From JAGRGG01 sp965217265 (lineage in GTDB: Bacteria > Pseudomonadota > Alphaproteobacteria > Geminicoccales > Geminicoccaceae), in assembly GCA_965217265.1 (NCBI GenBank), contig CBDCHP010000012.1, forward strand, positions 434,001 to 498,000: a stretch of DNA of 64,000 bases. Reading direction: 5' to 3'. Numbering within the stretch: position 1 is the first letter of the stretch; each line of letters opens with the position of its first letter. The position numbers and the translations under genes were made by a program. A model generated the notes under the pieces. It saw nothing but the letters and a program-made list of their open reading frames with translations, was not told where the DNA came from and searched no databases. This document shows positions 8,156 to 16,590 of this stretch, piece by piece.

Positions 8156-9399
8156 GCGTCGAGATCGTCACCTTCGGCTGCCGGCTCAACACCTTCGAGA
8201 GCGAGGTCATCAAGCGGCGCGCCGCCGCCGCCGGGGTCGTCGACACGGTGATCGTCCACACCTGCGCCGTGACCTTAGAGGCCGAGCGGCAGGCGCGGCA
8301 GGCGATCCGCCGGTTGCGGCGCGAGCACCCTAAACGAAAGCTCGTCGTCACCGGCTGCAGCGTCCAGGTCGATCCCAAGGCTTATGCGGCGATGGCCGAG
8401 GTCGACCACCTGATCGGCAACCACGACAAGCTGAAACCCGAGCCCTGGTCGCGCCTCGCCGCCGGCACGCTGGGCGAGGGCGTCGTCGCCGACGTCGTGG
8501 CGGTGGCGACCGCCGGCCACCTCGTCGAGGGCTTCGACGGCCGCACCCGCGCCTTCGTTCAGGTGCAAGGCGGCTGCGACCACCGCTGCACGTTCTGCGT
8601 CATCCCCTACGGCCGCGGGCCGAACGTGAGCGTGCCGGTGGTCGAGGCCGTGGCGCAGACCCGGCTCCTGGTCGAGCGCGGCTACAAGGAGGTCGTGCTC
8701 ACCGGCGTCGACATCGCGTCCTGGGGCCGCGACGGCGACGAGGCGCGCCTGGGCGATCTGGTCGAGGCCCTCCTCGACGCCGTGCCGGGCCTGCCGCGAT
8801 TGCGCCTCTCCTCGCTCGATCCGGCGGCGATCGACGCGAAGCTGGAAGACCTGCTGGCATCGCACCCGCGCCTCATGCCGCACGTCCACTTGAGCCTCCA
8901 GGCCGGCGACGACATGATCTTAAAGCGCATGAAGCGTCGCCATTCCCGCGCCGGGGCGATCGACCTCTGCGCCCGCCTGCGGGCTAGACGGCCCGAGATC
9001 GCCTTCGGCGCCGACCTCATCGCCGGCTTTCCGACCGAGACCGAGGCGATGTTCGACAACACGCTCGATGTCGTCGATGAGGCCGGCCTCACCTTCTTGC
9101 ACGTCTTTCCCTTCAGCCCGCGGCCGGGAACGCCGGCGGCGCGGATGCCGAGTGTCGGCCGGGCGACGGCGAAGGCGCGCGCGGCCCGGTTGCGCGCGGC
9201 GGGGGCGGCGGCGTTTGAGCGCTTCGCCACGGCCGAGGTCGGGCGAACGCGCGCCGTTTTGGTCGAGGCGAACGGGCGCGGCCACACCGAGCAGTTCGCG
9301 CCGGTGCGGCTCGACGGCCGGGGCTTTGGGCGGGGAGAGATCGTGCTGGTCAAGATTCAAAGCGTTGATGACGGCGTCTTGTCGGGGAGGATCGCATGA
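8152..9399 (+). CDS. mtaB: tRNA (N6-threonylcarbamoyladenosine(37)-C2)-methylthiotransferase
   Basis: A radical-SAM methylthiotransferase that converts t6A37 to ms2t6A37 in ANN-decoding tRNAs. The UPF0004 domain has its three cluster cysteines at C10, C38 and C69. The radical-SAM motif GGCDHRCTFC supplies C142, C146 and C149. A C-terminal TRAM-like domain follows (RTRAVLVEANGRGHTEQFAPV). 415 residues, ATG at 8152 overlapping the dapF stop. MiaB and RimO are related families, but the short N-terminus and the dapF-ftsY context favour MtaB. Confidence 0.93.
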   Translation: MSVEIVTFGCRLNTFESEVIKRRAAAAGVVDTVIVHTCAVTLEAERQARQAIRRLRREHPKRKLVVTGCSVQVDPKAYAAMAEVDHLIGNHDKLKPEPWSRLAAGTLGEGVVADVVAVATAGHLVEGFDGRTRAFVQVQGGCDHRCTFCVIPYGRGPNVSVPVVEAVAQTRLLVERGYKEVVLTGVDIASWGRDGDEARLGDLVEALLDAVPGLPRLRLSSLDPAAIDAKLEDLLASHPRLMPHVHLSLQAGDDMILKRMKRRHSRAGAIDLCARLRARRPEIAFGADLIAGFPTETEAMFDNTLDVVDEAGLTFLHVFPFSPRPGTPAARMPSVGRATAKARAARLRAAGAAAFERFATAEVGRTRAVLVEANGRGHTEQFAPVRLDGRGFGRGEIVLVKIQSVDDGVLSGRIA

Positions 9400-10598
9400 G
9401 CGAGGACGGCTGGTTCAAGCGGCTGTGGCGCGGCGGGGCCGAACCCGCGCCCCCGCCGCCGCCCGAGGTCGAGCCGGGCACGCCCGAGCCCGAGATGCCG
9501 CCGCCGGGCGAGCCGGAGCCGGAGATCCCGGTGCCGACGCCCGAGCCCCCAGAGCCCGACCCTGGCCCGGCGCCCGAACCCGGCCCGACGCCCCCGGAGC
9601 GGCTGGTCATGCTCGACCCCGAGGCCGAGATGGAGGTGGCCCCTGCCCCGGCGGCCCCGGCGGCCCCGGCGGCGAAGACCGGCTGGCTGCAGCGGTTGCG
9701 CCAAGGCCTCAGCCGCTCGTCGCAGGCGCTGACCGGCAACATCACCGGCATCTTCACCAAGCGCCGCCTCGACGCCGAGGCGCTGGAGGAACTGGAGGAG
9801 GCGCTCATCATGGCCGACCTCGGCGTCGAGACGTCAAGCCGGATGGTGCGGCGGATCGCCAAGGACCGCTTCGGCCGCGAGGTCGGCGAGGCCGAGATCC
9901 GCACCGCCCTCGCCGACGAGATCCAGGCCGTCCTGCAACCCGTGGCGCAGGCCCTGCCGGTGCGCGGCGAGGCCCGGCCGCAGGTGGTGCTCGTCGCCGG
10001 GGTCAACGGCGTCGGCAAGACGACGACGATCGGCAAGCTCGCCAAGCAGTCGATGGGCCAGGGGCGCCGGGTCATGCTGGCGGCGTGCGACACGTTCAGG
10101 GCCGCCGCCGTCGAGCAGTTGGAGATCTGGGGCGAGCGCAACGGCTGCCCGGTGATGCGGGCGAAGAGCAACGCCGACCCGGCCGGGCTCGCCTACGACG
10201 CGCTGGCCCGGGCCAAGCGCGAGGGCTACGACCTCCTCCTGATCGACACGGCCGGACGGCTGCACAACAAGCAGGCGTTGATGGACGAACTGAAGAAGAT
10301 CGTCCGCGTCCTGCGCAAGCAGGACGAAGACGTGCCGCACGACGTCGTCCTCGTCCTCGACGCGACGACGGGACAGAACACGATCAACCAAGTCCAGACC
10401 TTCAAGGACCTCGTCGACGTCTCGGGGCTGATCGTCACCAAGCTGGACGGCACGGCCAAGGGCGGCGTCGTCGTCGCGCTTGCCCAAGCCTTCGGTCTGC
10501 CTGTACACGCGATCGGCGTCGGCGAATCGATCGACGATCTGCGCCCCTTCGAGGCGCGCGCCTTCGCCCGCGGCCTGCTCGGCCTGGATGCCGCTTGA
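9396..10598 (+). CDS. ftsY: Signal recognition particle receptor
   Basis: FtsY is the membrane-associated GTPase receptor for SRP in co-translational targeting. The N-terminal A-domain (about residues 10-95) is very Pro/Glu-rich (PEVEPGTPEPEMPPPGEPEP), acidic and low-complexity, as in many alphaproteobacteria. The NG domain begins near residue 97 and carries the G1 loop GVNGVGKTT (202-210), DTFRAAAVEQL, DTAGRLHNK and TKLDGTAKGG. 400 residues. ATG at 9396 overlaps the mtaB stop. Its partner Ffh is encoded at 14815. Confidence 0.97.
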   Translation: MSEDGWFKRLWRGGAEPAPPPPPEVEPGTPEPEMPPPGEPEPEIPVPTPEPPEPDPGPAPEPGPTPPERLVMLDPEAEMEVAPAPAAPAAPAAKTGWLQRLRQGLSRSSQALTGNITGIFTKRRLDAEALEELEEALIMADLGVETSSRMVRRIAKDRFGREVGEAEIRTALADEIQAVLQPVAQALPVRGEARPQVVLVAGVNGVGKTTTIGKLAKQSMGQGRRVMLAACDTFRAAAVEQLEIWGERNGCPVMRAKSNADPAGLAYDALARAKREGYDLLLIDTAGRLHNKQALMDELKKIVRVLRKQDEDVPHDVVLVLDATTGQNTINQVQTFKDLVDVSGLIVTKLDGTAKGGVVVALAQAFGLPVHAIGVGESIDDLRPFEARAFARGLLGLDAA

Positions 10599-10601
10599 GC
10601 G

Positions 10602-10703
10602 AGAGCCTTTTTCACGAACCTCGGTTCATGCAAAATGCTCTCGTATCCTGTATCAACGCATTTTCCTGACGCAAAGCCTGCTGCGTTTGCTTGAAGATGC
10701 TCT
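10602..10703. repeat. GAGC-TTTT / AAAATGCTCT palindromic repeat, copy B1
   Basis: A ~100 bp palindromic intergenic repeat between ftsY and the MlaD-type gene, beginning AGAGCCTTTTTCACGAACC and containing CAAAATGCTCT, CAACGCATTTTC and a terminal GATGCTCT. It shares order and sequence with copy B2 at 11712 but is more diverged. Similar GAGCATTTT repeats are widespread in Rhizobiales-like genomes. It can fold as two hairpins and may act as a terminator for ftsY. Confidence 0.7.
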
Positions 10704-10717
10704 GGGGACCTGATCGC

Positions 10718-11215
10718 ATGTCACGCAACATCGTCGAAACCCTGCTCGGGGCCGCTGTCCTCCTCGTCGCGGGGTTCTTCTTGTTCTGGTCCTACGGCCA
10801 GAGCAATCTGAGCGAGGGCGGCGGCATCGAGATCGTCGCCACCTTCGACCAAGCCGACGGCATCTCGCCCGGCAGCGACGTGCGCATCTCCGGCATCACG
10901 GTCGGCCGGGTCACGGGCCAGAGCCTCGACCCCCAGACCTACCGCGCCGACGTCCGCTTCACGGTCAACGACGGCATCGAAGTGCCGGCCGACACCTCGG
11001 CCTCGATCGTCAGCTCCGGCCTGCTCGGCAGCAAGTACGTGTCCTTGCAGCCGGGCGCCGACGACGCGATGCTCAAGAACGGCGACGAGATCACCTTCAC
11101 CCAGTCCTCGATCAGCCTCGAAGAGCTGATCGGCAAGTACGTCTTCGGCGGCACCGATGGCGGCGGCGGGAGCGCCGCCGGACAGTCCGGCGGCGACCCG
11201 TTCGGCGGCGGCTGA
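10718..11215 (+). CDS. mlaD: Outer-membrane lipid asymmetry protein MlaD
   Basis: A 165-residue MCE-domain protein, the periplasmic lipid-binding subunit of a phospholipid transport ABC system. An N-terminal signal anchor (LLGAAVLLVAGFFLFWSYG) is followed by a single MCE domain with ATFDQADGISPGSDVRISG and SSGLLGSKYVSLQPG, both conserved. The C-terminal tail is a Gly-rich low-complexity stretch. ATG at 10718 is chosen because upstream in-frame sequence belongs to the palindromic repeat. No mlaE/mlaF genes are nearby. In alphaproteobacteria this gene commonly sits next to a DUF2155 gene, as here. Confidence 0.9.
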   Translation: MSRNIVETLLGAAVLLVAGFFLFWSYGQSNLSEGGGIEIVATFDQADGISPGSDVRISGITVGRVTGQSLDPQTYRADVRFTVNDGIEVPADTSASIVSSGLLGSKYVSLQPGADDAMLKNGDEITFTQSSISLEELIGKYVFGGTDGGGGSAAGQSGGDPFGGG

Positions 11216-11223
11216 GCCCTTCG

Positions 11224-11694
11224 ATGCGCGCCGCGTTCGCCCTCCTCCTGCCGCTCGCCGCGCCCGCGGCGGCGCTCGCCGCCCCTTCGGTGCCCTACCA
11301 GGTCGTCGTCCTGCAGGGCCTCGACAAGATCACGGCCAGAGTGCGCGAGATCGAGGTGCCGGTCGGCGCCAGCGTCGATTTCGGCACCTTGCGGATCACG
11401 GCGCAGTCGTGCCTGGAGACGCCGCCGATCGAGGCGCCGGAGAGTGCTGCCTTCCTCTCGATCGCGGCGACCGACCACGGGCAAGCGCCCATCGAAGCGT
11501 TCAGCGGCTGGATGTTCGCCTCCTCCCCCGCCGTCTCGGCCCTCGAACACCCGGTCTACGACGTCTGGGTGATCGGCTGCCGCGAGCCGCTCGTCCCGGA
11601 CGAGGCGCTGCAAAACGCGCCCGGCGCCGCCGAAATCCAGAGCGAGGACGGCATCGCGGTCCCGACGCCCAAGCCCGACGACCTGGCCCGTTAG
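11224..11694 (+). CDS. DUF2155 domain-containing secreted protein
   Basis: A 156-residue protein with a signal peptide (FALLLPLAAPAAALAAP) and the DUF2155 pattern: VVLQGLDKITARVREIEVPV, FGTLRITAQSC, TPPIEAPESAAFL and the strongly conserved GWMFASSPAVSALEHPVYDV-W-x-x-GC ending. Two cysteines (in AQSC and IGC) could form a disulfide. The function of the family is unknown. Spacing of 8 bp after mlaD indicates one operon. In relatives this gene usually lies beside aat/accC, which here follow convergently. Confidence 0.85.
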   Translation: MRAAFALLLPLAAPAAALAAPSVPYQVVVLQGLDKITARVREIEVPVGASVDFGTLRITAQSCLETPPIEAPESAAFLSIAATDHGQAPIEAFSGWMFASSPAVSALEHPVYDVWVIGCREPLVPDEALQNAPGAAEIQSEDGIAVPTPKPDDLAR

Positions 11695-11711
11695 AGGCGG
11701 GGCGGCACGGG

Positions 11712-11818
11712 CTAGAGCATTTCGCACGAACACCGGTTCACGCAAAATGCTCTATCTGTCTCTATCAACGCATTTTCTGGACGCAAAACCGATCCGGTTT
11801 TGCTTGAAAATGCTCTAG
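11712..11818. repeat. GAGCATTT palindromic repeat, copy B2
   Basis: A ~107 bp double palindrome between convergent DUF2155 and aat genes. The first hairpin pairs GAGCATTT with AAATGCTC. The second pairs GCATTTTC with GAAAATGC and encloses a perfect inner arm GCAAAACCG/CGGTTTTGC. Copy B1 lies 1.1 kb upstream. The end of the repeat (CTCTAG) supplies the TAG stop codon of aat on the minus strand. A two-way terminator role is likely. Confidence 0.8.
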
Positions 11819-12414
11819 CGCAGCGGGAAGCGGGCCGGCGTGCGCAGCGCCTCGGCGAGGCGGCGGTGGTAGTCGCCCCGGTCGATCTCGATCGCGCCGA
11901 ACTGGCGCAGGTGCTCGGTGACGAACTGGGTGTCGAGCAGGCGAAAGCCGCCCTGCTTCAGCCGTTCGACCAGTTCGATCAGCGCCAGCTTGCTGGCATC
12001 CGTCGCCCGGCTGAACATGCTCTCGCCGAAGAAGGCGCCGCCGATCGCGATCCCGTAGAGCCCGCCGACGAGGCGGTCGTCGTCCCAACTCTCGACGCTG
12101 TGCGCGTAGCCCTCTTGCCAGAGCCGGACGTAGAGGCCGATCAACTCGTCGTTCAGCCACGTCCGCTCGCGCCCCTCCCCCGGCTCGGCGCAGGCGCGGA
12201 TGATGTCGGGGAAGTGCGTGCTGACTTCGAGGCGGTACGGCCGCCGCCGCGCGGTGCGGCCGAGGCGGCGCGGCACGTGGAACGCCTCCAGCGGCAAGAC
12301 GCCCCGCCGGGCTGGGTCGATCCACTGGATCTCGGGACTGTCGCGGTCCTCGGCCATCGGAAACAGGCCCGCGACGTAGGCCCCGAGCAGCAGGTCCGGG
12401 GTCAGGACCGGCAT
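11815..12414 (-). CDS. aat: Leucyl/phenylalanyl-tRNA-protein transferase
   Basis: Aat adds Leu or Phe to the N-terminus of proteins starting with Arg/Lys, creating N-end-rule substrates for ClpS-ClpAP. The 199-residue protein shows LTPDLLLGAYVAGLFPM at the N-terminus, WIDPARRGVLPL, the central GGLYGIAIGGAFFGESMFS motif and LLDTQFVTEHLRQFGA near the C-terminus. The ATG at 12414 starts immediately before the conserved N-terminal motif; an alternative start 14 codons upstream is possible. It forms a minus-strand run with accC and accB. Confidence 0.95.
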   Translation of the reverse strand: MPVLTPDLLLGAYVAGLFPMAEDRDSPEIQWIDPARRGVLPLEAFHVPRRLGRTARRRPYRLEVSTHFPDIIRACAEPGEGRERTWLNDELIGLYVRLWQEGYAHSVESWDDDRLVGGLYGIAIGGAFFGESMFSRATDASKLALIELVERLKQGGFRLLDTQFVTEHLRQFGAIEIDRGDYHRRLAEALRTPARFPLR

Positions 12415-12477
12415 GACGAACCGCCCTCGTTGTTGGTAATCACTCGTCGCCCTCAACGCCTGAGTGCCACGAAGGTT

Positions 12478-13851
12478 TTACGGCCTCGACGACAAGCGCT
12501 CGATGTGGCGCGCGAGCCAGCCCGTGTCGTAGTCGCCGTGCCGGATGTCCGGCTCGCGCAACAGCGCGCGGAACAAGGGCACCGTCGTCGGGATGCCATC
12601 CACGACGAACTCGGCCAGCGCCCGCTCCAGCCGGGCGAGGCAGGCGGCGCGATCGGGGCCGTGGACGATCAGCTTGCCGACGAGGCTGTCGTACCAGGGC
12701 GGCACGGTGTAGCCGGTGAAGATCGCGCTGTCGACGCGCACGCCGGGGCCGCCCGGCGGGTGGTAGGCGTCGATCCGGCCGGGTGCCGGGGCGAAGGTCG
12801 CCGGGTCCTCGGCGTTGATGCGGACCTCGATCGCGTGGCCGATGAGCACCAATTCCTCCTGCCGCACCGACAAAGGCCGACCGGCCGCGACTTTGAGCTG
12901 CTCTTGCACCAGATCGACCCCGGTGACGAGCTCGGTTACCGGGTGCTCGACCTGGATGCGGGTGTTCATCTCGATGAAGTAAAAGCGGCCCCCCTCGTAG
13001 AGGAACTCGACCGTCCCGGCGCCCAAATACCCGATCCGCCGCATCGCCGCCGTCACGACGGCGCCGATCTCGGCCCGCTCGGCCGCGTTCAGGGCCGGCG
13101 ACGGCGCCTCTTCGAGCAGCTTTTGGTGCCGGCGCTGGAGCGAGCAGTCGCGCTCGAACAGGTGGACGACGCTGCCGTGCGCGTCGCCGAAGACCTGCAC
13201 CTCGATGTGGCGCGGGTTTTGCAAATAACGCTCCATGTAGACGCGGTCGTCGCCGAAGCCGGCGCGTGCCTCGCCCTGCGCCCGCCGCACCCCCTCGGCC
13301 AAGTCGGCGGGGTCGTGGACCACGCTCATGCCGCGTCCGCCGCCGCCGGCCGCCGCCTTGACGAGGAGGGGATAGCCTATCTCCTCCGCCGCGGCCGCCG
13401 CCTCGTCCAAGTCGGCGACCGGCCCGTTCGTGCCGGGCACGACCGGCAACCCCGCCGCCACCGCCGCCGCCTTGGCCTCGATCTTGTCGCCCATCACCCG
13501 GATGTGCTCGGGTCGGGGGCCGACGAAGGCGAAGCCGTGCTCGATCACCATCTCGGCGAAGTCGGCGTTCTCGGCCAGAAAGCCGTAGCCCGGGTGGATC
13601 GCGGCAGCACCGGTGATCTCGGCGGCGGCGATGATCGAGGCGGCGTTGAGGTAGCTCTCCTTTGCCGGCGGCGGGCCGATGCACACGCTCTCGTCGGCGA
13701 GCCGGACGTGCATCGCGTTGGCGTCGGCGGTCGAGTGGACCGCGACCGTGCGCACGCCCAGTTCGCGGCAGGCGCGCAGGACCCGCAGCGCGATCTCGCC
13801 GCGGTTGGCGATCAGGACCTTGTCGAACGGCGGCCCCTCGGCGCCTGACAT
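12478..13851 (-). CDS. accC: Acetyl-CoA carboxylase, biotin carboxylase subunit
   Basis: AccC carboxylates the biotin on AccB using ATP and bicarbonate, the first half-reaction of fatty-acid synthesis. 457 residues. N-terminal KVLIANRGEIALRVLRAC, the ATP-grasp Gly loop KAAAGGGGRGM, the HLFERDCSLQRRHQKLLEEA region, and FIEMNTRIQVEHPVTE near the active site are all present. ATG at 13851 lies 11 bp past the accB stop; in-frame sequence farther upstream covers accB and is not part of the protein. Confidence 0.97.
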   Translation of the reverse strand: MSGAEGPPFDKVLIANRGEIALRVLRACRELGVRTVAVHSTADANAMHVRLADESVCIGPPPAKESYLNAASIIAAAEITGAAAIHPGYGFLAENADFAEMVIEHGFAFVGPRPEHIRVMGDKIEAKAAAVAAGLPVVPGTNGPVADLDEAAAAAEEIGYPLLVKAAAGGGGRGMSVVHDPADLAEGVRRAQGEARAGFGDDRVYMERYLQNPRHIEVQVFGDAHGSVVHLFERDCSLQRRHQKLLEEAPSPALNAAERAEIGAVVTAAMRRIGYLGAGTVEFLYEGGRFYFIEMNTRIQVEHPVTELVTGVDLVQEQLKVAAGRPLSVRQEELVLIGHAIEVRINAEDPATFAPAPGRIDAYHPPGGPGVRVDSAIFTGYTVPPWYDSLVGKLIVHGPDRAACLARLERALAEFVVDGIPTTVPLFRALLREPDIRHGDYDTGWLARHIERLSSRP

Positions 13852-13862
13852 CGAGGCCCGCC

Positions 13863-14312
13863 TCACGCCGGCTCGATGACGAGCAGGGGCTCGCCGTACT
13901 CGACCGGGGTCGCGTTCGAGCAGAAGACTTGGCCCACCCGCCCGGCCTTGGGTGCCCTGATCTGGTTCATCACCTTCATCGCCTCGATGACGAGCAGGGT
14001 CTGGCCCTCCTTGACGGTCTCGCCGGTCGAGACGAAGGGGGGCGCTCCCGGCTCGGGCGAGAGGTAGACGGTGCCGACCATCGGCGAGGTCACCGCGTCC
14101 GCCGGCGCGCCCTCGACCGGCTCCGGCGCCAGCGCCGAGGGTGCCGGCGCCTTGGCCACCGCGACCGGCACCTCGACCCGCGTCGGCGGGTGCTTCTTGA
14201 CCACCCTGACGCGGGCGTCGCCCTCGCTGATCTCGATCTCGGTGAGGCCGGTGCGCTGCAACAATTCGGCGAGCTTGGCGATGTAATCGGTGTCGATGTC
14301 GAGTTTGGCCAT
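13863..14312 (-). CDS. accB: Acetyl-CoA carboxylase, biotin carboxyl carrier protein
   Basis: A 149-residue BCCP. An N-terminal domain (LDIDTDYIAKLAELLQRTG), an Ala/Pro-rich linker (residues ~45-70) and the C-terminal biotinyl domain with the biotinylated lysine in EAMKVMN. It precedes accC by 11 bp. Unlike many relatives, aroQ is not directly upstream; instead the 502 bp up to the divergent ffh gene holds repeat copy 4 and no gene. Confidence 0.96.
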   Translation of the reverse strand: MAKLDIDTDYIAKLAELLQRTGLTEIEISEGDARVRVVKKHPPTRVEVPVAVAKAPAPSALAPEPVEGAPADAVTSPMVGTVYLSPEPGAPPFVSTGETVKEGQTLLVIEAMKVMNQIRAPKAGRVGQVFCSNATPVEYGEPLLVIEPA

Positions 14313-14814
14313 GTCTGGCGTGGACCTTCGTGTGAACCTGCCGGCGCGCGCGATGGCTTGGCGGCAAGCATAAGGGGCGGCGACGTCGGCGCCTTGCGTG
14401 GACGGTCTGATGCCGTCGGCCCCCTTTCAGTGCCGCGGGCTTATAGCACGCGCGGCGATTGGTGCAATGCGCAACGCGACCGGGACACTTTTTGCGGTGC
14501 AAGTATTGCTTGAACGCTTCGCGTCCGCTGCGCGGGGCTTTTCTTCTTCTCTTTTTGCCAGTGTTAACGCAGGTGGCTGGCCGCGGCGCCGAGGGCCAGC
14601 CTCGGACAACGATAAAAAGAAAAGAGAAAGCCCGCGCGGCGAGCGCAACGCGAAGCGTTCTCCCGCCTTGACGGAATAGGGTCGGAGCGCCTAAGTACCC
14701 GCTTCGCACCGCCCGACTGCCACCGGCGGCGGGCGGCGTGCCGTGCGGATGTATTGTGGCGATGCGCGGCTTGGTCTCGTCAGAGCCCGAGCCCATACCG
14801 TTGCGCCGAGGATC
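14313..14814. other. Divergent intergenic region between accB and ffh
   Basis: About 500 bp without a credible gene. The accB-proximal 200 bp and the ffh-proximal 150 bp should contain the two promoters, though I cannot point to convincing -35/-10 boxes. The middle (14512-14660) is repeat copy 4. Frames in the flanks are shadows with no recognisable coding pattern. Confidence 0.6.
14512..14660. repeat. Intergenic terminator-like inverted repeat, copy 4 (full)
   Basis: A full element with left arm AACGCTTCGCGTCCGCTG plus GCGGGGC and a T/C tract, and matching right arm ending AGCGTT. The core holds GGCTGGCC/GGCCAGCC with the phrase GTGTTAACGCAGG, shared with copies 5, 6 and (inverted) 7. It sits between the divergent accB and ffh promoters, like copy 3, so its role here cannot be simple termination of a neighbouring gene. 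Confidence 0.83.
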
Positions 14815-16173
14815 ATGTTCGACAGCCTTACCCAGAGATTAGGCGGCGTCTTCGATCGGCTGAAGAAGCGGGGTGCGTTGAGCGAATCCGACGTCGCCGA
14901 GGCGACGCGCGAGATCCGCGTGGCACTCCTCGAAGCCGACGTGGCGCTGCCGGTGGTGAAGACCTTCGTCGCCCGCGTCAAGGAGCGCGCGGTCGGCCAG
15001 GAGGTCGTGCGCTCGGTGACGCCGGGCCAGATGGTCGTCAAGATCGTCCACGACCAGTTGGTCGAACTGCTCGGCGGCGAGGCGGCGTCGCCGCTCGACC
15101 TGGGCGGCCCGCCCGGCATCGTCTTGATGACCGGGCTGCAGGGCTCGGGCAAGACGACGACGACGGGCAAGCTCGCCCGGCGCTTGAAGGAGCAGGACAA
15201 GAAGAAGGTCCTGGTCGCGTCCTTGGACGTCCAGCGCCCGGCGGCACAGCAGCAGCTCGAAGTCCTGGCCTCCCAGGTCGGCGTCGCGGGCCTGCCGATC
15301 GTTATGGGCCAGCGCCCGCTCGACATCACCAAGCGCGCCTTGGACACTGCCCGGCGCGAAGGTTTCGACGTCCTCATCCTCGACACGGCCGGACGCCTCC
15401 ACGTCGCCGACGACTTGATGGACGAGTTGGCGCAAGTGCGCGACCTCGTCCGCCCGCACGAGACGCTCCTCGTCGCCGACGCGCTCACGGGCCAGGACGC
15501 CGTCAACGTCGCCCGACAGTTCGCCGAGCGGATCGGCATCACCGGCATCGTGCTCACCCGCATGGACGGCGACGCCCGCGGCGGTGCGGCGCTCTCGATG
15601 CGCGAGGTGACTGGCCGGCCGATCAAGTTCGTCGGCACCGGCGAGAAGGCGTCCGCGCTGGAGGTCTTCCACCCGGGCCGGATGGCGTCGCGCATCCTCG
15701 ACATGGGCGACGTTGTCTCCTTGGTCGAGAAGGCGGCGGAGCTCGTCGACCAGGACGAGGCCGAGCGGCTGGCGCGGCGGATGAACAAGGGCGTCTTCGA
15801 CCTGAGCGACATGCAAAAGCAGTTGCGGCAGGTGACGAAGATGGGCGGCATGGGCGGGATCTTGGGCATGTTGCCCGGCGTCGGCAAGATCAAGCAGCAG
15901 ATGGCCGAGGCCAAGGTCGACGAGCGGATGATCGTGCGCCAGTGCGCGATCATCGACTCGATGACGCCCAAAGAGCGCCGCGACCCCGGCCTGATCCACG
16001 CCTCGCGCAAGAAGCGCATCGCCGCCGGCAGCGGCATGGCGGTGCAGGACGTCAACCGGCTCTTGAAGCAGCACAAGCAGATGCAGGACATGATGAAGAA
16101 GGTGAAGAAGGCCGGCGGCATGCAAAACTTCCTCGCCCGCGCCATGCCGCAGGGCATGATGCCCCGCCTCTAG
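14815..16173 (+). CDS. ffh: Signal recognition particle protein (SRP54)
   Basis: Ffh binds signal sequences and 4.5S RNA and docks with FtsY. The N domain (residues 1-~90) precedes the G1 loop TGLQGSGKTTTTGK (~106-119), DVQRPAAQQQL, DTAGRLHVADDL and TRMDGDARGG. The C-terminal M domain is Met-rich (MKKVKKAGGMQNFLARAMPQG). 452 residues. ATG at 14815 is chosen because the family begins MFDSLT; an upstream in-frame ATG at 14743 would add 24 unconserved residues. It leads the ffh-rpsP-rimM-trmD-rplS cluster. No 4.5S RNA gene was found. Confidence 0.97.
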   Translation: MFDSLTQRLGGVFDRLKKRGALSESDVAEATREIRVALLEADVALPVVKTFVARVKERAVGQEVVRSVTPGQMVVKIVHDQLVELLGGEAASPLDLGGPPGIVLMTGLQGSGKTTTTGKLARRLKEQDKKKVLVASLDVQRPAAQQQLEVLASQVGVAGLPIVMGQRPLDITKRALDTARREGFDVLILDTAGRLHVADDLMDELAQVRDLVRPHETLLVADALTGQDAVNVARQFAERIGITGIVLTRMDGDARGGAALSMREVTGRPIKFVGTGEKASALEVFHPGRMASRILDMGDVVSLVEKAAELVDQDEAERLARRMNKGVFDLSDMQKQLRQVTKMGGMGGILGMLPGVGKIKQQMAEAKVDERMIVRQCAIIDSMTPKERRDPGLIHASRKKRIAAGSGMAVQDVNRLLKQHKQMQDMMKKVKKAGGMQNFLARAMPQGMMPRL

Positions 16174-16218
16174 CCCCCCATACCCCCTCGACCATCCTAT
16201 ACTACGGAGTCACGACCC

Positions 16219-16557
16219 ATGGCCGTTCGTATCCGCCTCGCCCGCGGCGGCGCCAAGAAGCGCCCCTACTACCGCATCGTCGCCGCCGACAAGCGCAGCC
16301 CGCGCGACGGCCGCTTCATCGAGCGGCTCGGCAGCTACAACCCGCTGCTCGACGAGGCGAGCGAGACCCGCGTCGTCTTGAACGAGGAGCGCATCCGCCA
16401 CTACCTTGCCAACGGCGCCACGGTGAGCGACCGCGTCGCGCGCTTCCTCGACAAGGCCGGCATCACCGAGAACAAGGCGCCTAAGCGCGGCACCGGCAAG
16501 AAGGCTCAAGTGATCGCCGCCAAGAAGGCGAAGGAAGCCGAAGCGGCCGCCGCCTAA
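16219..16557 (+). CDS. rpsP: 30S ribosomal protein S16
   Basis: 112 residues with the S16 pattern AVRIRLARGGAKKRPYYRIV, SPRDGRFIERLGSYNPL and VSDRVARFLDKAGI. The C-terminal 25 residues are a Lys/Ala-rich tail (KKAQVIAAKKAKEAEAAAA), common in alphaproteobacteria. It lies 45 bp after ffh with a GGAG ribosome site before the ATG. Downstream rimM acts on the 30S subunit, in keeping with the conserved gene order. Confidence 0.98.
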   Translation: MAVRIRLARGGAKKRPYYRIVAADKRSPRDGRFIERLGSYNPLLDEASETRVVLNEERIRHYLANGATVSDRVARFLDKAGITENKAPKRGTGKKAQVIAAKKAKEAEAAAA

Positions 16558-16590
16558 GGTCGGTCCGTTTCCCTTGCAGGCTCGAACCCC

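Noticed and set aside
12478..14796. A 772-codon open frame that could be read as a single large biotin-carboxylase fusion
   Set aside because: The upstream half is the wrong frame over accB and the repeat; accC has a clear ATG at 13851 and accB its own intact frame.
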